A stretch of 45,801 bases of DNA from Bacteroidaceae bacterium (GTDB taxonomy: Bacteria > Bacteroidota > Bacteroidia > Bacteroidales > Bacteroidaceae), in contig JAFXNA010000043.1 of NCBI GenBank assembly GCA_017529865.1, forward strand, positions 1 to 45,801, in the 5' to 3' direction. Numbering within the stretch: position 1 is the first letter of the stretch; each line of letters opens with the position of its first letter. Shown piece by piece: positions 15,178 through 23,546 of this stretch. The notes beneath the pieces are model-generated. The model was not told the DNA's origin. It saw only the letters and a list, made by a program, of their open reading frames with translations, and did not search any database. The position numbers and the translations under genes were made by a program.

Positions 15178-16347
15178 TTATTTGAAGAGGTACTGAGCAA
15201 ACTCATGGAGCGACTTGCGCCACACTTGCCATTCGTGGTCACCGGGGTAGGAATTGAAGCGGACTTGGACGCCTCCATCGCGCATCTTCTGAACAATGGT
15301 GCGGGTGTACTCGATGCGGGGATCTTGTTCGCCACAACTGAGGAAGAAGACATCGAACTGGCGGTTGAAGTTTTTCACATTGCTCAACATGCCTGGTACT
15401 TCGGTCTCGAGGTCGAAGTTGGATGCTCCTGAGATACCTCCAAACATACCGGTGGAGAATACACCTACATTGGCAAATACCTCGGGGTCGCGCAGTCCTA
15501 TATAGAATGACTGACCGCCTCCCATGGAGAGTCCGCACATGGCACGGCTCTTACGGTCCTTACGTACGCGATAGGTTTTCTCGACGAAGGGGATGATGTT
15601 GTCAATCATTTCGCTGCGGAAGGTCTGCATGCCTTGCCAGCTGTAGCCGCCGCCCATACCACCGTTACGTGACTGTACATTGCTGTTGGAGCTGACGACA
15701 ATCATAGGTACGGCCTTTCCTGCTGCAATGAGGTTATCCATAATCTGGGCGGTACGTCCTTGTTCCATCCAGCCTCGGTGGTCTTCGCCGCCTCCATGCT
15801 GGATGTAGACTACAGGATAGTCTTTCTGGCGATTCTCATTGTATCCTGCTGGGGTATAGACCATGAGTGGACGCCATGCTTTTTCGACCAAGGAGAAGTA
15901 GTAGACGGTACGCACTTCGCCATGGGGTACATCCTGCACTTCGAAGTCGTCCATTCCGTTCTCTTTTATCTCAATGGCACTTGACCAGCGGCTGCAACCG
16001 AAGAAGGTCTGGCTGGCTGGATCGGCTACGGATACGCCATCGACGATGAGAGAATAGTAGTGGAAGCCAGGCACTTGGGGACGGGTGGTCACTGCCCAAG
16101 AACCTGCATCGGTTTTGGTCATGTCGTACTTGGTGCCTCCAAGGTCGATCTGTACTTGCTGTGCCTGTGGAGCATTGACGCGGAACATGACGCTGTTGTC
16201 GGCAAGTACGCGTGGGTAGCCATTGCGATTGATGTTGGTCACTGGGGAGTACGACCCTTCGGGCATTGGCTCCCTGCGAAATCCTTGTGCTGCAAGTTGA
16301 GCGCAGCTGACGGCCGTAAGGATGACGGCGAGAATTGACTTAATCAT
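15178..16347 (-). CDS. Secreted esterase, CE1 family (feruloyl/acetyl-xylan esterase type) with N-terminal E-set domain
   Basis: 389 residues. Signal peptide 1-20 ends in AQLAAQ. Residues 45-125 form an immunoglobulin-like E-set/CBM48-like domain (MFRVNAPQAQQVQIDLGG, PGFHYYSLIVDG). From 150 on is the alpha/beta-hydrolase: YIQHGGGEDHRGW oxyanion region, nucleophile Ser274 in GLSMGG, acid Asp342 in CGEQDPR, and His371 in GDHEWQVWR. Such enzymes remove ferulate or acetyl esters from arabinoxylan, which fits the GH51/GH2 genes further along. The exact ester is not determinable. The gene stands alone between heptamer repeats and convergent hairpins. Confidence 0.9.
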   Translation of the reverse strand: MIKSILAVILTAVSCAQLAAQGFRREPMPEGSYSPVTNINRNGYPRVLADNSVMFRVNAPQAQQVQIDLGGTKYDMTKTDAGSWAVTTRPQVPGFHYYSLIVDGVSVADPASQTFFGCSRWSSAIEIKENGMDDFEVQDVPHGEVRTVYYFSLVEKAWRPLMVYTPAGYNENRQKDYPVVYIQHGGGEDHRGWMEQGRTAQIMDNLIAAGKAVPMIVVSSNSNVQSRNGGMGGGYSWQGMQTFRSEMIDNIIPFVEKTYRVRKDRKSRAMCGLSMGGGQSFYIGLRDPEVFANVGVFSTGMFGGISGASNFDLETEVPGMLSNVKNFNRQFDVFFLSCGEQDPRIEYTRTIVQKMRDGGVQVRFNSYPGDHEWQVWRKSLHEFAQYLFK

Positions 16348-16351
16348 ATAT

Positions 16352-16369
16352 GTTTACAGTTTACAGTTT
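16352..16369 (+). repeat. Heptamer repeat GTTTACA x2.5
   Basis: GTTTACA, GTTTACA, GTTT directly upstream of the CE1 start. The rest of 16370-16409 is A/T-rich with ATTATTACATTATTACATTT. Confidence 0.7.
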
Positions 16370-16409
16370 CCTCTTTTTTAAATTTTATAATTATTACATT
16401 ATTACATTT

Positions 16410-17111
16410 TTATAGATATTGTAGAATGTCGGAGAATTGTTGGAGTTGGATGACATGGTCGTGCTCATATTCCTCGATATGGTCGTACTGCCAAAGACGA
16501 TTGTAGGGGATATGTATGCCCCAACCGCCAAGGGTGACGATGGGGTGGATGTCGGACTTGAAAGAGTTGCCTATCGACACGATTTGTTCGGGTTTTATGT
16601 CGTAATAGAGGCATAGCCTTCGGAATTCCCATTCGTGCTTGTCGGACGTTACGATGATATTACTGAACAGTTCGCTTATTCCTGACTTGAAGAATTTGTC
16701 TTCCTGTTCTTTGGCATCGCCCTTCGTGAAGCACACGAGGTAGTACTTCTGGCTTTTGAACAGTTGTTCCATCGTTTCCTGAACTCCAGAGAGTAGTTTC
16801 ACTGGCTGGTTCATGATGGCATAGCCGATTTTCAGTATTTCGTGTATCTTCTCTGCGGGGATCTTGTGGTCGGTTAGCTCTATTGCATTCTCTATCAGGG
16901 ATAGTGTGAAGGATTTGGTTCCATATCCTGTTAGCGGCATGTTGCGACACTCTACCTTGTACAGGCTGTCGCGCACGGTCTGTTCGTCAGCCCATGGGCG
17001 GAGGAGCTTGCAGTAGAGATGCTGAGCTGCTTCGAAGTTTACCTGATTCTCCCACAGGGTATCGTCGGCATCGATGGCGAGGAGCCGAATGTCATGTAAT
17101 TTGTTATGCAT
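16410..17111 (-). CDS. HAD-superfamily hydrolase
   Basis: 233 residues, cytoplasmic. Motif I is AIDADDTLWEN (nucleophile Asp and acid Asp two residues on), motif II is LVCFTKGD, a Lys occurs around TSDKHEWEFRRLC, and motif IV is SIGNSFKSDIHP. The helical cap (about 25-110) places it in subfamily I (haloacid dehalogenase/phosphatase). The physiological phosphate ester is unknown. The stop of the upstream gene is 2 bp before its ATG, so it is translated together with the LOG-like gene. Confidence 0.85.
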   Translation of the reverse strand: MHNKLHDIRLLAIDADDTLWENQVNFEAAQHLYCKLLRPWADEQTVRDSLYKVECRNMPLTGYGTKSFTLSLIENAIELTDHKIPAEKIHEILKIGYAIMNQPVKLLSGVQETMEQLFKSQKYYLVCFTKGDAKEQEDKFFKSGISELFSNIIVTSDKHEWEFRRLCLYYDIKPEQIVSIGNSFKSDIHPIVTLGGWGIHIPYNRLWQYDHIEEYEHDHVIQLQQFSDILQYL

Positions 17112-17113
17112 GA

Positions 17114-18079
17114 TTATTTGTTCGTACTACTATTGCGGAAATCGAGAAGTGTCTGGATGATTTCTTCGTTGCTGTCGGTAAGTGATAGCAGTAGGTTCTT
17201 GTATTTGCCTTTCTTGCTGAGATGTTTCAGAAGTGGATAGATGGGCATGTCGTAGCTCCAGAACTGGGTGCCGAGGAAAATCATTGGACTGGCGATACCA
17301 TAGGAGAGATAGTGGTTCTGTACGGCATCTTGGAAGATTTCCTGCATGGTGCCAGCGCTTCCCGGTGAGTAGATGATACCACCAAAGGCGAGGGTGAGGA
17401 TGTTGTCCTCACGGATGGCATTTTCGAAATATTTGGCTATGTGGGTGGCGAACGGAGTGGACGGTTCGTGACCGTATAGCCATGTGGGGATTCCCAGACT
17501 GAGGTAGCGTGTCTGCGGATAGTCGCGGATGATTAGAAACGCAGTTGAGAGCCATCCCTCATCGCGGAATGTGGGAGCAACACTGAGTCGATGGAGCGCT
17601 GCCTCGACATCTGCTGCTGAATAGCCCGCCATCCATGCACCCAGATGGGTAGCTTCCATCGCTCCCGGACCTCCACCGCTAATCATGAGGAAGCCTTCTT
17701 CGGTGAGGCGCTTGCTGACCAGCACAATCTCACGATACATAGGATCGGTGCGCAGAAGTCCGTGTCCGCCCATGATGCCTACGATGCGTTTCAAGTCATA
17801 GCCTTGGAGGAAGGTACTTAGACCTCGGTTGATGCCAAAATCGTGCAGACTACGTGCCAGTGATTCTTTGGCACTGAAGGCATGTTTGCCTGTCTTCATG
17901 TAATATTCGTACACTTGCGTGTCGTAGCAATTGGCAATCGTCTCAGGTTGTTTGGGATTGTAACCTGAATAGAGTGCCTCTGCATTGTATAGTTCGTTTC
18001 TGGTCACATCGTAAGGCACGAATTCGAAGTAATCGGCCAATGCGATGAATTGTTCACGGGTAAGGTCGTTAGAGATCAT
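17114..18079 (-). CDS. LOG-like (lysine decarboxylase fold) protein
   Basis: 321 residues. The Rossmann-like LOG domain is visible: IMGGHGLLRTDPMYREIV, then ISGGGPGAMEATHLGAWMAG (the family PGxMEA motif) and IYSPGSAGTMQEIFQDAVQNH (variant of PGGxGTxxE, with Ser-Ala for Gly-x). Classical members are about 190-240 residues and release cytokinin-type bases from nucleoside monophosphates. This one is longer, with an extra N-terminal region of about 90 residues, like a separate bacterial branch annotated as Rossmann-fold nucleotide-binding protein. Its substrate is unknown. It lies upstream of, and almost contiguous with, the HAD hydrolase, which might act on a related nucleotide. Confidence 0.8.
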   Translation of the reverse strand: MISNDLTREQFIALADYFEFVPYDVTRNELYNAEALYSGYNPKQPETIANCYDTQVYEYYMKTGKHAFSAKESLARSLHDFGINRGLSTFLQGYDLKRIVGIMGGHGLLRTDPMYREIVLVSKRLTEEGFLMISGGGPGAMEATHLGAWMAGYSAADVEAALHRLSVAPTFRDEGWLSTAFLIIRDYPQTRYLSLGIPTWLYGHEPSTPFATHIAKYFENAIREDNILTLAFGGIIYSPGSAGTMQEIFQDAVQNHYLSYGIASPMIFLGTQFWSYDMPIYPLLKHLSKKGKYKNLLLSLTDSNEEIIQTLLDFRNSSTNK

Positions 18080-18085
18080 AATATG

Positions 18086-18149
18086 GTTTACTGTTTACGG
18101 TTTACAGTTTACGGTTTAAATTCTAAAGTCTAAAATCTAAAGTCTAACA
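18086..18149 (+). repeat. Double heptamer array: GTTTACx x5 then TCTAAAx x4
   Basis: GTTTACT, GTTTACG, GTTTACA, GTTTACG, GTTTAAA, then one T, then TCTAAAG, TCTAAAA, TCTAAAG, TCTAACA. On the minus strand the second block encodes the last codons and the stop of the neighbouring HAD gene. Confidence 0.9.
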
Positions 18150-18889
18150 TCTATATTTAGATGATTTGCTTCATGGATGATGTCGGATATTTGTTCACTA
18201 AGTTCGGTCATGGAATGGAACAGGAGATTGGCTCCTTGGTCGAGGAGGACAGAGTCGGGTAGGGGACCAGTGTTGACCGCGATGACGAAACAGCCGGCTG
18301 CGACACCTGCTTGTACACCCAATGGGGCATTCTCGACCACCATAGTCTGGTAGGGTTTCAATCTGCCTGCTTTCTGCATCCCCATGAGATAGGGTTCGGG
18401 GTTGGGTTTGCCGTACTTGACATCACGTGCTGCTACCATCCATTCGTGGTGAAAGAGGTCTGGGTAGTTCTGCTCGATACGCCCCAAGAGACTGGCTGTT
18501 CCCGAACCGGTCACGATGGTAGGTGTGACACCTGCTTCTTTCACGGCCTTCACTGTCTCGTAGGCCCCTGTCATACGTTCAGCAGTAGGGTACTCATTGA
18601 AGAACTCGCTTTTCTTCTGGTATATCTTGTCGCACTCAGCCTGGTCGGCACTCCGTCCGAACTGACGTTGGGTGACAATGTTGATGGTTCCAAATCCTGT
18701 ACGTCCCTCGTGCATGTATGCCTCGTCTTCAGGGAGGTCCAGCCCATAGAACGCCATTGCCCGATGCCAGGCGCGTGCATGATTGGGCATGGAGTTGAAC
18801 AGCACACCATCCATGTCGAACATGATGGTCTTCAACTCAAAGCTTGGGTAGTTGTGGGCTTGGCAATATGTGCTTAATTGGGGATACAT
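18137..18889 (-). CDS. HAD-superfamily phosphatase, beta-phosphoglucomutase-like
   Basis: 250 residues. Motif I is FDMDGVLFNSMP, and the cap helix region is HARAWHRAMAFYGLDLPE. Motif II is PTIVTGSGTASLL, motif III Lys is in VKYGKPNPEPYLMGM, and motif IV is VVENAPLGVQAGVAAG. This pattern is that of the beta-phosphoglucomutase/phosphatase group, which act on sugar phosphates; mutase versus phosphatase cannot be decided. Its final residues (DVRL) and stop derive from the adjacent heptamer array. A run of 29 bp separates it from uxaA upstream. Confidence 0.88.
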   Translation of the reverse strand: MYPQLSTYCQAHNYPSFELKTIMFDMDGVLFNSMPNHARAWHRAMAFYGLDLPEDEAYMHEGRTGFGTINIVTQRQFGRSADQAECDKIYQKKSEFFNEYPTAERMTGAYETVKAVKEAGVTPTIVTGSGTASLLGRIEQNYPDLFHHEWMVAARDVKYGKPNPEPYLMGMQKAGRLKPYQTMVVENAPLGVQAGVAAGCFVIAVNTGPLPDSVLLDQGANLLFHSMTELSEQISDIIHEANHLNIDVRL

Positions 18890-18896
18890 CTATGAG

Positions 18897-18917
18897 AAAT
18901 GTAAAAATGCAAAAATG
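18897..18917 (+). repeat. Octamer-like repeat ATGTAAAA/ATGCAAAA
   Basis: ATGTAAAA, ATGCAAAA, ATGC fill the short gap between the HAD gene start and the uxaA stop. Confidence 0.55.
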
Positions 18918-18918
18918 C

Positions 18919-20403
18919 TTATAAAGTGACGCCTGTTTTGAAGATGGCGATTTCTTGATAGTCTTTCTTTTCGTTCCAAGTAGGCTCGCCCGATGCAATG
19001 GCGATGACCTTCTGACGGAATTGTTCGAACAGGGCCTGCATCGTCTGACCTTCGACCAGTGTGCCGGCATTGAAGTCAATCCATGTGGGTTTGTTGGCAG
19101 CCAAATTGGAGTTGGTGCTGATCTTCATAGTGGGAACAAAGGTGCCAAATGGAGTACCACGTCCTGTAGTAAATAGCACAATGTGACACCCGGATGCAGC
19201 TAAGGCCGTACTGGCTACGAGGTCGTTACCTGGAGCACTCAGTAGATTGAGACCCTTGTTGGTTAAACGCTCACCATAGTCCATCACACCACGTACAGCA
19301 CTTTTTCCACACTTCTGTGTGCAACCTAATGCTTTCTCTTCGAGTGTGCTGATGCCGCCTGCTTTGTTGCCCGGACTAGGATTCTCTCCGACTGGTTCAC
19401 CATGGCTGAGGAAATAGTCTTTGAAGGCGTTGATGAGTTTCACGGTCAGGTTGAACAGCTCACGATTGGCACAGCGGTTCATCAGGATGGTTTCTGCCCC
19501 AAACATCTCTGGCACTTCTGTCAGAACGGTTGTACCTCCCTGGCTGACGATATAATCACTGAAGACACCTAACAGGGGATTGGCTGTGATGCCAGAGAAT
19601 CCATCGCTTCCACCGCATTTCAGTCCGACTCGCAGTTCGCTCAATGGAATCTCAGTTCGCACATCGTTGCGCATAAGGGTGTACAAATCGCGCAGGATTC
19701 GCATACCTTCTTCTACCTCGTCACCTGCAATTTGTTGAGTCACCATGAAACGAATTCGTTCTTTATCGTAATCACCCAAAAGAGCCTCGAATTGGTCGGG
19801 TTGGTTGTTTTCGCAACCCAGACCCACAACCAGCACTGCACCTGCATTGGGATGCAATACTAAGTCGCGCAGAATCTTACGTGTGTTTTCGTGGTCGCCA
19901 CTCAGTTGGCTGCAACCATAATTGTGTGGATATGCCACGATACGGACATCGGATACTTCGTTACGCATTTGGTCGCGTAATTGCTGACAGACTCCATTGA
20001 CGCAGCCTACTGTCGGAACAATCCATAGTTCGTTACGAATGCCTACATCGCCGTTCTTCCTGCGATAGCCCATGAAGTGTTCCTTGGGATAGGAGGCGAA
20101 CTCATCATCCGATATTTGGATGGGTTCATAAGTATAATCGAGCAGACCGCTGAGATTGGTCTTTATTTGTGTGTGATTGACACAATCGCCTGCATGGTGG
20201 TCTTCCGTGAGATGGCCTATGGGGTAACCGTACTTCACAACATTCTCTCCTTGAGCGAGGTCGGTGAGGAGGAACTTATGACCTGCAGGCACATCGCTTT
20301 TGAGGCAAATTGATTGTCCGTCAATCACTACTTGTTCACCTTTATGTAAAGGTTCGATAGCAACTGCTACATTATCGGATGGATTGATTCTAATGTATTT
20401 CAT
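18919..20403 (-). CDS. uxaA: Altronate dehydratase UxaA
   Basis: 494 residues, the full-length two-domain form: an N-terminal SAF domain (about 1-90) and the large GD_AH domain. It converts D-altronate to 2-keto-3-deoxygluconate in galacturonate breakdown and needs Fe2+. Family segments include GYRRKNGDVGIRNELWIVPTVGCVN, PHNYGCSQLSGDHENT, LKCGGSDGFSGITANPLLG and FTTGRGTPFGTFVPTMKI. Galactarate dehydratase is a related alternative, but length and sequence favour altronate. No other uronate genes are in the window. The upstream fthC gene ends 2 bp before its ATG, so it looks like the last gene of the crp-dcp run. Confidence 0.92.
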   Translation of the reverse strand: MKYIRINPSDNVAVAIEPLHKGEQVVIDGQSICLKSDVPAGHKFLLTDLAQGENVVKYGYPIGHLTEDHHAGDCVNHTQIKTNLSGLLDYTYEPIQISDDEFASYPKEHFMGYRRKNGDVGIRNELWIVPTVGCVNGVCQQLRDQMRNEVSDVRIVAYPHNYGCSQLSGDHENTRKILRDLVLHPNAGAVLVVGLGCENNQPDQFEALLGDYDKERIRFMVTQQIAGDEVEEGMRILRDLYTLMRNDVRTEIPLSELRVGLKCGGSDGFSGITANPLLGVFSDYIVSQGGTTVLTEVPEMFGAETILMNRCANRELFNLTVKLINAFKDYFLSHGEPVGENPSPGNKAGGISTLEEKALGCTQKCGKSAVRGVMDYGERLTNKGLNLLSAPGNDLVASTALAASGCHIVLFTTGRGTPFGTFVPTMKISTNSNLAANKPTWIDFNAGTLVEGQTMQALFEQFRQKVIAIASGEPTWNEKKDYQEIAIFKTGVTL

Positions 20404-20405
20404 AT

Positions 20406-20939
20406 CTAATATATTACTTCGTCTACAGGGATATCATGCGGTTCGTGGGGCACTTTGTCAATGAATTGGTGAGGATAGCAGATACCGATGGTGTAACAGG
20501 TCAGTTTGGGTAGCAATCGGTCGTAGTACCCTTTTCCGCGTCCCAGTCGGTTGCCTTGCTGGTCGAATGCTACTCCTGGAATGATAGCCAGATTGATGGT
20601 TCCATATTCCGTTTCGGGTATGATGGGACCTGATGATTCCTGAATGTGAAACGCACCCTCGTGAGTGGTGGACGAGGGGTCGTACAGATGCAATTCCAAT
20701 TCATCGCCTACCACGGTCGGTAGGATGATGGTTTTCTTGTCCTTGTAGTGTTCGATGAGCGCATGTGTATCCACTTCGTCAGGTAAGGAATGAAACAGCA
20801 ACACCCGCTCCGCTTGTTGGAACAGCGGGTGACGCTCGAGCTGCTCGACTACTTCTGATGCCTGGTTAGGCAGAGAGCCAGACTCGTAGAGTTGGTTGCG
20901 GAGCTGCGTAAGCTGTCTTCTTATCTGTTGCTTGTTCAT
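20406..20939 (-). CDS. fthC: 5-formyltetrahydrofolate cyclo-ligase
   Basis: 177 residues from the ATG at 20939, which begins MNKQQIRRQLTQLRNQL like the family; an in-frame ATG at 20969 adds only ten atypical residues. The enzyme uses ATP to convert 5-formyl-THF to 5,10-methenyl-THF. Signatures: the N-terminal basic helix binding ATP, LLFHSLPDEVDT, and GNRLGRGKGYYDRLL near the C-terminus. Its first 74 bp overlap the 3' end of the ctp gene in another frame, an unusually long overlap. Confidence 0.93.
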   Translation of the reverse strand: MNKQQIRRQLTQLRNQLYESGSLPNQASEVVEQLERHPLFQQAERVLLFHSLPDEVDTHALIEHYKDKKTIILPTVVGDELELHLYDPSSTTHEGAFHIQESSGPIIPETEYGTINLAIIPGVAFDQQGNRLGRGKGYYDRLLPKLTCYTIGICYPHQFIDKVPHEPHDIPVDEVIY

Positions 20940-22563
20940 TAGCTGGTAGGGTAGGAGTGGTGAGACCATCGTTGAAAAGTTGGATGGCTTTCAGAATTGT
21001 CACATCATCTTTGTTGATAAATTTCAAGTACTCCGAAATGTCGAGCAGGTTATAGAGAATGACACCATGAATGACGTTCTCTATCAGTTGCTGCGACTTG
21101 AGAATCATGTTGTTGCGACGTTTCACTCCTTTCGAGTCGCAGTAGTTGATGAATTGTTGAATCACACGATCCTTCCGCAGTTGTCTCAGTACTTCATCGC
21201 CTGTATGGCAGTTTGCATACCTTGCACGATTATTGTCGGTGTATTCAAAACAGAACTGCGATACAAGTCCTTTCTGTACTACTTCCTGATAATAGGTGGT
21301 AAAGAGGGTTGTGTCCTCAGCTACGAAGTAGTCGGGCATGATTCCACCACCACCATAGACTTGACGTCCGATACTTGTGGTATAGACATCGCCCGTCTGG
21401 CGAATACTGTCTTCGTTGAAGAACTCACCATGGAGGTATCGGTTTGCGATATCATATTCATATTCTTTATCTTCACCATTGACGTATGGTTTCTGGATGC
21501 AGCGTCCAGAAGGAGTGTAATAACGTGAAATGGTGAGATGGATGAGGCTTCCGTCGGAGAATACGACAGGTTTCTGAACCAATCCCTTACCAAACGAACG
21601 ACGTCCTACAATGATGCCTCGGTCGTTGTCCTGTATGGCTCCAGAGAAGATTTCGGCAGCACTAGCTGTTCCTTCGTCCGTCAGTACGATGAGTGGCAAC
21701 TTCTGATATGAGCCACGTCCGTCGCTCTTGTAGTCCTCACGTTTCGCTTTACGTCCTTCTGTATACACAATCAGTTTGTTGGATGGCAGGAATTCGTTGA
21801 CCAGTTGGATGGCACAGTCAAGATAACCACCTGTGTTGCCTCGGAGGTCGATAACCAGCCCCTTGAAGTTTTGCTGTTCGAGTTGGGCTAATGAAATCAA
21901 TAACTCAGGATAGGTGGTCTTACCGAATTTATTGATGCGCACATAACCCAATTTGTCTGTCAGCATATATGTGGCATCGATACTCTTAATCGGAATTTCA
22001 CCTCGTGTGATGCTGAACGACAGCGGTTTATGCTCACTGCGACGCATGACACCCACTTTCACCGTTGACCCTTCTTCGCCCTTGAGGCGATGCAGCGTTT
22101 CTTCGTTGGTAACCACTTTGCCTACGTATGGTTCATCGTTCACACTGATGATGCGGTCGCCCGCCATCAGTCCTACTTTCTCAGCAGGTCCTCCGCTGAT
22201 GATGCTGGTGATATAAACCGTGTCGTGTTTGATGGTAAATTGCACACCGATGCCGCAGAAGCTACCATCGAGATCATCGTTTGCTGTCTTGGCGGCTTCG
22301 GCAGGAATGTACGAGCAGTGTGGGTCGAGTTCAGCCAGAATGCGTGGCATCGCTTGTTCCACGATGTCAGCAATATTGACTGTATCTACATACTGATCGT
22401 CAATGATGTGCAACAGGTCGTTGATTTTGTTTGACGACGTGTTGATGATGTTCAGACGATTGCCCGAAAACCTGTTTGCAAAGAATGTTCCGATGATGAT
22501 ACCCACGATTATGCTGACGGCTATCAGTATCGGTGCAAATCTTGAGTGACGTGGTGAATCCAT
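20866..22563 (-). CDS. C-terminal processing peptidase, S41 family
   Basis: 565 residues. Residues 10-32 form a single membrane anchor (FAPILIAVSIIVGIIIGTFFA), so the rest is periplasmic. A PDZ domain lies about 90-180 (GIGVQFTIKHDTVYITSIISGGPAEKVGLMAGDRI). The S41 core has DLRGNTGG, catalytic Ser in DEGTASAAEIFSGA and the catalytic Lys in RSFGKGLVQ. These proteases trim or degrade envelope proteins at their C-termini. The last 25 codons overlap fthC. The dCMP deaminase gene precedes it with a 6-bp gap. Confidence 0.94.
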   Translation of the reverse strand: MDSPRHSRFAPILIAVSIIVGIIIGTFFANRFSGNRLNIINTSSNKINDLLHIIDDQYVDTVNIADIVEQAMPRILAELDPHCSYIPAEAAKTANDDLDGSFCGIGVQFTIKHDTVYITSIISGGPAEKVGLMAGDRIISVNDEPYVGKVVTNEETLHRLKGEEGSTVKVGVMRRSEHKPLSFSITRGEIPIKSIDATYMLTDKLGYVRINKFGKTTYPELLISLAQLEQQNFKGLVIDLRGNTGGYLDCAIQLVNEFLPSNKLIVYTEGRKAKREDYKSDGRGSYQKLPLIVLTDEGTASAAEIFSGAIQDNDRGIIVGRRSFGKGLVQKPVVFSDGSLIHLTISRYYTPSGRCIQKPYVNGEDKEYEYDIANRYLHGEFFNEDSIRQTGDVYTTSIGRQVYGGGGIMPDYFVAEDTTLFTTYYQEVVQKGLVSQFCFEYTDNNRARYANCHTGDEVLRQLRKDRVIQQFINYCDSKGVKRRNNMILKSQQLIENVIHGVILYNLLDISEYLKFINKDDVTILKAIQLFNDGLTTPTLPANEQATDKKTAYAAPQPTLRVWLSA

Positions 22564-22569
22564 ATTTTT

Positions 22570-22989
22570 TTATACGTCCATTTGTACTACTTCAATTCCT
22601 GCACGTTTGAGGAGGTCGATGCCGTCGCTCAGACGATACTGTTCCCCATAAATAACACGCTTGATGCCCGACTGGATGATAAGTTTCGAGCACTCTAGAC
22701 ATGGTGATGCTGTCACATACAGCGTAGCATCATTGCTCGAGTTGTGTGAGCGTGCCAACTTCGTGATAGCATTTGCTTCAGCATGTAGCACGTATGGTTT
22801 GGTCACATCGTTCTCTTCACATACATTCTCAAATCCCGATGGCGTCCCGTTGAATCCATCGCTGATAATCATCTGATTCTTTACGACCAAAGCACCCACC
22901 TGACGGCGCTTGCAATAGCTGTTTTCTGCCCATATCTTTGCCATCCTCAGATAGCGTTGGTCGAGCTGATGTTGTTTCTTTTCTGTCAT
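22570..22989 (-). CDS. dCMP deaminase (ComEB-like)
   Basis: 139 residues. A zinc-dependent cytidine/deoxycytidylate deaminase: HAEANAI supplies the His zinc ligand and the proton-shuttle Glu, and SPCLECSKLI the two Cys ligands. The QVGALVVKNQMIISDGFNGTPSG segment is typical of dCMP deaminases and provides dUMP for thymidylate synthesis. It sits between a lipoprotein gene and ctp, an order commonly seen in Bacteroidales. Confidence 0.93.
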   Translation of the reverse strand: MTEKKQHQLDQRYLRMAKIWAENSYCKRRQVGALVVKNQMIISDGFNGTPSGFENVCEENDVTKPYVLHAEANAITKLARSHNSSNDATLYVTASPCLECSKLIIQSGIKRVIYGEQYRLSDGIDLLKRAGIEVVQMDV

Positions 22990-22993
22990 TTTC

Positions 22994-23099
22994 TTATTTA
23001 CTATTTGACAATTTACTATTGACCATTATTTTCTATTTGTTTATTTACTATTTCTCCACTTTTCACTTCTCTCCCCCTTGGGGGAGTCGGAGGGGGCCT
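22994..23099. repeat. Mixed heptamer and GC-rich repeats between comEB-like gene and lipoprotein
   Basis: TTTACTATTTGACA and TTTACTATTGACC type degenerate heptamers (22994-23055), CACTTTTCACTTCT, then the GC-rich element CTCCCCCTTGGGGGAGTCGG plus AGGGGGCC (23070-23097). It ends 3-5 bp from the lipoprotein stop. Confidence 0.7.
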
Positions 23100-23101
23100 C
23101 T

Positions 23102-23533
23102 TCACTTTTCCGAACTCATCTCAATAAACGAACCATTGTCCCACTTGATTTTCATTACATTCTTGTCACCGCTGTACGATGTGGCGTGTGTCAGGATGCT
23201 AAATACCTTGCTACAGATATCTGATGCTCCTTCAGCACTTCTCGGTGAGGTAAGGTTGATGGACAGCTCTCTGCTTTTTCCGTCAGCATTCCACGTTCCC
23301 TCTATCTTCATTCCTGGTTGCAACACACCCGTGATTGCCGATTGGGAGAATGCAATCCAATAGGTGTCATTGACCTCATAGAACTCCTTTACATCTTTCA
23401 CCGTCTTCTGCCCGTTATAGGTAAGACCTGTAATCTTGAAGCGGTTGTTGATGAATATCTCATTGATGTCGTCATCGTTGCTGCAAGCGATGAGCAGCAA
23501 GCACATCATCATTATTGTTCCTATTCGTTTCAT
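23102..23533 (-). CDS. Small lipoprotein, DUF4847-like
   Basis: 143 residues from the ATG at 23533 (MKRIGTIMMMCLLLIACSNDDD), where the lipobox LIAC predicts lipidation and an Asp-rich +2 region follows. An upstream in-frame ATG at 23566 would put eleven polar residues before the signal peptide and is less likely. The mature domain is beta-rich (FKITGLTYNGQK, YWIAFSQSAITGVLQPGMKIEGTW) and resembles the DUF4847 lipoproteins found between dcp and dCMP deaminase genes in Bacteroidales. Function unknown. The dcp stop lies 13 bp before its start. Confidence 0.8.
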   Translation of the reverse strand: MKRIGTIMMMCLLLIACSNDDDINEIFINNRFKITGLTYNGQKTVKDVKEFYEVNDTYWIAFSQSAITGVLQPGMKIEGTWNADGKSRELSINLTSPRSAEGASDICSKVFSILTHATSYSGDKNVMKIKWDNGSFIEMSSEK

Positions 23534-23546
23534 TGACTCTGTCGAA

